From CAIOZW01 sp049317725 (GTDB lineage Bacteria > Acidobacteriota > Blastocatellia > RBC074), in NCBI GenBank assembly GCA_049317725.1, contig JBMOHS010000081.1, positions 1 to 17,487 on the forward strand: a DNA stretch of 17,487 nucleotides. Direction: 5' to 3'. The notes under the pieces are model-generated. The model was not told where the DNA came from, did not search any database, and was given only the letters and a program-made list of their open reading frames with translations. Of the stretch, positions 14,293-17,487 are shown piece by piece; position 1 is the stretch's first letter; every line of letters starts with the position of its first letter. The translations under genes and the position numbers were made by a program.

Positions 14293-16641
14293 ATGAGGAA
14301 GAGCGAGAGAAAGATTTGGCGGACCGTCGCGAAGATCAAGGTCGGGGCCCTGGGCCGGGGAATGTTCCAGCGAAGGATCTTTGGGGCCTTGCTTCTGCTT
14401 GGTCTTTTGTCCTTGGGCCTTGGGGAGAAGGCAGGGGTCGATGCCCAATCGACACGTCCCAGGCGCAGCGGCAGCGATTGGGCGGAGGGGCGTGGCCCAA
14501 GCCGGGATGGCGTCTCTCCCGAGCGTAACCTGCCCGAAAAGTGGTCTCCCACGGGAGAGAACCTGCTTTGGAAGGCCCCCTACGGAGGGCGCTCTGCACC
14601 GATCGTCATGGGCGGTCGTGTCTATCTCTTCAACAGCGCAGGGGAAGGCCCGACGATGCAGGAGCGGGTTATCGCACTTGATGCTGAGACGGGGCGGGTT
14701 GTCTGGGAGTACCGCTTCAACGTCTACTCTTCCGACGTTCCGCCGCGCCGGATCGCTTGGTCCTCGCCGGCAGGTGACCCCGAGACGGGAATCGTCTACG
14801 CCTTCGGGGCCTGCAATGAGTTGGTCGCGCTCTCCAGGGACGGAAAATTGGTTTGGTCGCGAGCCTTGACCGATGAGTTTGGCGCCTGGACGACACACGG
14901 CGGTCGGACGGTCTCTCCGATCATCGAGGGGAATCTGGTGATCGTCAGCACCATCTCTGAAGGGTGGGGTGAGAATGGGATGCGTCGTCACCGCTACTTT
15001 GCTTTCGACAAGCGGACGGGTGCCACCGTCTGGATCAGCACTCCTGGGGGGAGGCCCTTCGACACGACCTATTCGACGCCGGTGACGACGACGGTCGACG
15101 GGATGCGGCTGATGATCGCTGGAGCGGGAGATGGGACCGTCAACGCCCTCCAGGTCCAGACCGGTCTCCCCGTTTGGAACCTGGGGGTCAGCAAGCGCGG
15201 GGTCAATCCGGGAGTAGTCCTCCAGGGGAATCGCGCCTTCCTTTCCCACCAGGAAGAGAACCTCGACACCAACGAGATGGGGCTTCTCGCTGCGGTCAAT
15301 GTCGCCTCGAAGGGGACACTCCAGCCGTCCGACGTGCTCTGGTCGGTGCGCAACGCCCAGTTGGGGCCCTCCTCCCCGGTGATCGATGGACAGCGCTACT
15401 ACCAAGTCGATGCCAGTGCCAACCTCCTCGCCTTCGACACCCGTGACGGTCGCCGCCTCTGGGAGAAGAAGCTGGGAACCATCCAGAAGGCCTCGCTGGT
15501 CTTCGGTGATGGCAAGCTCTATGTCGGGACCGAGAATGGCAAGTTCTACATCCTCAAGCCCAACGAGACCGGCTGTGACATCCTTGACGAGGACGAGCTG
15601 GAGCCGGGCATGGCTGTCGAGCAGAAGACCGAAGTCGGGGACGACCTGATCGCCTCGAATGAGCAGGTCATCGGCTCGGCGGCGATCAGCCACGGTCGTG
15701 TCTACTTTGTCTCCACCAAGCACGTCTACGCGATCGGCAAGAAGCGCCAACCGGCCCTGCCTTTCAAGCCGGTTCCGGCCGAGCCGGCCCCGGCGACCGC
15801 CACGGTCGCACACGTGCAGGTCGCCCCTGTCGACGTCGTCCTGCGGCCTGGCCAGACGACCCGATTCCAGGTCCGTCTCTTCGATGATCGCGGACGGCTG
15901 ATTCGCGAGGCCACAGACGCGCAGTGGGCACTCGAGGGGCTCAAGGGGGCCGTTTCCGCCAATCAGTTCACCCCCGATCCGGGCGCTGGGGCGCAGGCGG
16001 GACGTCTCCAGGTGACCGTCCCGGGAGTACCTGCTCAGAAAGGGACAGCCCACGTCCGGGTCTTCCCGCCGCTTCCCATCAGCGAGGACTTCTCCGCTTT
16101 TCCCGTGGAAAGCTTTCCGGCGTGGTGGGTCAACGCGACCCCCAAGTACGCTGTCCGCGAGCTGGACGGTGGGAAAGTGCTCGTCAAGAAGTCGGACAAT
16201 CCCGCTTTTCAACGGGCGCGGACCTTCGTCGGCCCTGCCGAATTGGCCAACTATACGATCGAGGCCGATGTCAGGACTGTCGAGCGTCGTCGTCAATTGG
16301 GGGATGCCGGGGTGGTCGCCCAGCGGTACCAGTTGACCCTCTTTGGCAACGGCCAACGCTTGGAGCTGACCTCGTGGCAGATCGAGCCACAGCGGGCGAT
16401 TCGCCAGCCATTTGCCTGGAAGAAGGATACGTGGTACCGCCTCAAGCTGTCGGTGACCAATCTGCCGGATGGCAAGGTCCGCGTGCAGGGCAAGGCTTGG
16501 CCGAGCGCCGATCCGGAGCCTGCCGCCTGGGCAATCGAGCATCTCGATCCGATCGGCAATCGTCAGGGGAGCCCCGGCATCTTCGCTTATGCACCCAATG
16601 ACGTCTTTTTCGACAATCTGAAAGTGATGCCCAATCGCTAG
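14293..16641 (+). CDS. PQQ-like beta-propeller with Ig-like and concanavalin-like tail
   Basis: This 782-residue exported protein has three parts. After a basic N-terminus and hydrophobic signal (about 28-44), a PQQ-type propeller covers about 60-485, opening with SDWAEGRGPSRDGVSPERNLPEKW. Its blade phrases include ALDAETGRVVWEY, AFDKRTGATVWIS, ALQVQTGLPVWN and AFDTRDGRRLWEKK. A proline-alanine linker (about 490-505) leads to a bacterial Ig-like domain (about 507-592; VVLRPGQTTRFQVRLFDDRG). The C-terminal part (about 595-782), from ISEDFSAFP to VFFDNLKVMP, resembles a LamG or concanavalin-like jelly roll, as in glycan-binding proteins. Extracellular carbohydrate or surface binding is inferred. 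The start is uncertain: ATG 14293 has GAGAGGA about 9 bases upstream; ATG 14362, just before the hydrophobic signal, and upstream ATG 14152 are alternatives. The next propeller gene follows 88 bases later. Confidence 0.88.
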   Translation: MRKSERKIWRTVAKIKVGALGRGMFQRRIFGALLLLGLLSLGLGEKAGVDAQSTRPRRSGSDWAEGRGPSRDGVSPERNLPEKWSPTGENLLWKAPYGGRSAPIVMGGRVYLFNSAGEGPTMQERVIALDAETGRVVWEYRFNVYSSDVPPRRIAWSSPAGDPETGIVYAFGACNELVALSRDGKLVWSRALTDEFGAWTTHGGRTVSPIIEGNLVIVSTISEGWGENGMRRHRYFAFDKRTGATVWISTPGGRPFDTTYSTPVTTTVDGMRLMIAGAGDGTVNALQVQTGLPVWNLGVSKRGVNPGVVLQGNRAFLSHQEENLDTNEMGLLAAVNVASKGTLQPSDVLWSVRNAQLGPSSPVIDGQRYYQVDASANLLAFDTRDGRRLWEKKLGTIQKASLVFGDGKLYVGTENGKFYILKPNETGCDILDEDELEPGMAVEQKTEVGDDLIASNEQVIGSAAISHGRVYFVSTKHVYAIGKKRQPALPFKPVPAEPAPATATVAHVQVAPVDVVLRPGQTTRFQVRLFDDRGRLIREATDAQWALEGLKGAVSANQFTPDPGAGAQAGRLQVTVPGVPAQKGTAHVRVFPPLPISEDFSAFPVESFPAWWVNATPKYAVRELDGGKVLVKKSDNPAFQRARTFVGPAELANYTIEADVRTVERRRQLGDAGVVAQRYQLTLFGNGQRLELTSWQIEPQRAIRQPFAWKKDTWYRLKLSVTNLPDGKVRVQGKAWPSADPEPAAWAIEHLDPIGNRQGSPGIFAYAPNDVFFDNLKVMPNR

Positions 16642-16654
16642 TTCCCCCAACCCA

Positions 16655-16688
16655 CCCTTCTCCCGTCTCCTATGCGGGGAGGGAAGGG
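16655..16688 (+). terminator. Imperfect hairpin between propeller genes
   Basis: CCCTTC (16655-16660) pairs with GAAGGG (16683-16688). The stem continues with TCCC (16661-16664) against GGGA (16677-16680) after a two-base bulge. It starts 13 bases after the stop codon. Without a T run it may attenuate or stabilise the transcript between two cotranscribed genes. Confidence 0.35.
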
Positions 16689-16729
16689 CAGACGACGCAG
16701 CAGAAGCTCAACGGAAAGAGGGTAGCGTG

Positions 16730-17487
16730 ATGAACGTAAGCAGAATAATCGCAGTGGTCCGACCTCGACTTGTCCCTGTGGCCCTGGTGGCCCTCGTCGC
16801 CGGCTTGGCTTGGAGTGGGGCACTTCTTCCAGTGGGAGCTTCCCGTCCTCTCTCCGGCACCAGTGAGGCCACCAGTGAGGGAGGCGACTGGCCGATGTGG
16901 GGTGGGACCCCGGACCGCAACATGGTCTCGTCGATGAAGGGGCTCCCGACCAACTGGGACGTCGAGAAGAAGGTCAACGTCAAGTGGGTCGCCACCCTTG
17001 GTTCGCAGAGCTACGGCAATCCGACCGTTGCCCGCGGAATGGTCTTTGTGGGGACCAACAACGAAGGGATGCGCGATCCGAAACAAGGGGGAGATCGCGG
17101 AGTACTCATGGCCTTTCGCGAGTCCGACGGTGAGTTCATGTGGCAACTGACCCACGAGAAGCTCCCCGCGGGCCGCGTCAATGACTGGCCCTTTCAGGGC
17201 GTCGCCTCCTCACCGCTCATCGATGGGGACCGCGTCTACTACGTCTCGAATCGGGCCGAGCTGATCTGTGCCGATGTCGAGGGTTTCCGCGATGGTGAGA
17301 ACGACGGTCCCTTCAAGGGAGAGAAGTTCACCGGCCAGTTCGATGGGGACATCCTCTGGAAATTCGACATGATTGAGGAGGTCGGCTCGCATCCCCACAA
17401 CTTGGCGAACAGCTCCCCGGTGATGTACGGAGATCTGATCTACCTCAGCACCTCGAATGGGCAGGACGAGAGCCACGTCAACATCCC
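16730..17487 (+). CDS. PQQ-like beta-propeller protein, cut by the window end
   Basis: The first 252 codons are present and the frame runs off the right edge with two bases of a proline codon. A signal sequence covers about 13-37. The mature part opens with DWPMWGGTPDRNMVSSMKGL (from 53), then KVNVKWVATLGSQSYGNPTV, GRVNDWPFQGVASSPLIDGD and DGDILWKFDMIEEVGSHPHN. It ends with STSNGQDESHVNIP. This layout matches a subfamily of secreted PQQ-type propellers that I know mainly from Planctomycetota and Acidobacteriota, in which the conserved DE(S/G)HxNIP stretch lies about a third to half way along the protein. Function is not established; an extracytoplasmic quinoprotein or a non-catalytic scaffold are the options. 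AGAGGG lies 7 bases before the ATG; a GTG directly before it (16727) is an alternative start. It is probably cotranscribed with the gene at 14293. Confidence 0.9.
   Translation, partial: MNVSRIIAVVRPRLVPVALVALVAGLAWSGALLPVGASRPLSGTSEATSEGGDWPMWGGTPDRNMVSSMKGLPTNWDVEKKVNVKWVATLGSQSYGNPTVARGMVFVGTNNEGMRDPKQGGDRGVLMAFRESDGEFMWQLTHEKLPAGRVNDWPFQGVASSPLIDGDRVYYVSNRAELICADVEGFRDGENDGPFKGEKFTGQFDGDILWKFDMIEEVGSHPHNLANSSPVMYGDLIYLSTSNGQDESHVNI

Noticed and set aside
14032..16650. 872-codon open frame on the minus strand
   Set aside because: It lies opposite the propeller gene at 14293-16641, which has clear domains. The antisense product shows no family pattern; GC-rich codon use leaves this frame free of stops.
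1..17487. CRISPR array, insertion sequence, tRNA or rRNA gene
   Set aside because: No regularly spaced repeats with unique spacers, no transposase-like frame with terminal repeats, and no tRNA-like or rRNA-like sequence was recognised by eye.

Overview
The window looks like chromosomal DNA from a GC-rich, Gram-negative-type bacterium. Its gene content combines a two-component sensor with a giant beta-propeller, an M14-peptidase-like secreted protein with the long C-terminal region seen in Acidobacteriota, and three secreted PQQ-type beta-propeller proteins. This mix best fits Acidobacteriota, with Planctomycetota or Verrucomicrobiota as alternatives; the placement is inferred from protein families, not from a marker gene. 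No tRNA, rRNA, CRISPR array, insertion sequence or phage gene was recognised.

Layout. Positions 1-148 hold a G-rich repeat and a leader. Then on the + strand come peptide deformylase (149-649), glutamyl-tRNA synthetase (772-2268) and a 1082-residue sensor histidine kinase (2352-5600). A 707-base block without a convincing gene follows; it contains several hairpins and separates the kinase from its likely partner, a NarL-type response regulator (6308-7012). A secreted M14-like protein (7191-9296) comes next. It has lost almost all catalytic residues and appears to be a pseudoenzyme. Convergent to it is a minus-strand pair: a two-helix membrane protein (11122-10532) and an FAD-dependent reductase of the geranylgeranyl-reductase type (10488-9307).

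From 11175 a + strand unit starts with an extended -10 promoter. A possible 44-codon small gene (11212-11346) and an exported protein of unknown function (11425-12531) follow. The right end is a cluster of three PQQ-like beta-propeller genes: one on the minus strand (14001-12565), one divergent and fused to Ig-like and concanavalin-like domains (14293-16641), and one cut by the window end (16730 onward). The divergent pair is fed by a short intergenic region with a good minus-strand sigma70-type promoter and a perfect + strand TTGACA on overlapping bases.

Functional reading. The left third is translation housekeeping. The middle is signal transduction plus a secreted degenerate peptidase. The right third is cell-envelope proteins. 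No new multi-gene defence or biosynthetic system is evident. The most unusual items are the catalytically dead M14 protein, the structured gap between kinase and regulator, the small ORF with strong initiation signals, and the divergent PQQ-propeller cluster.
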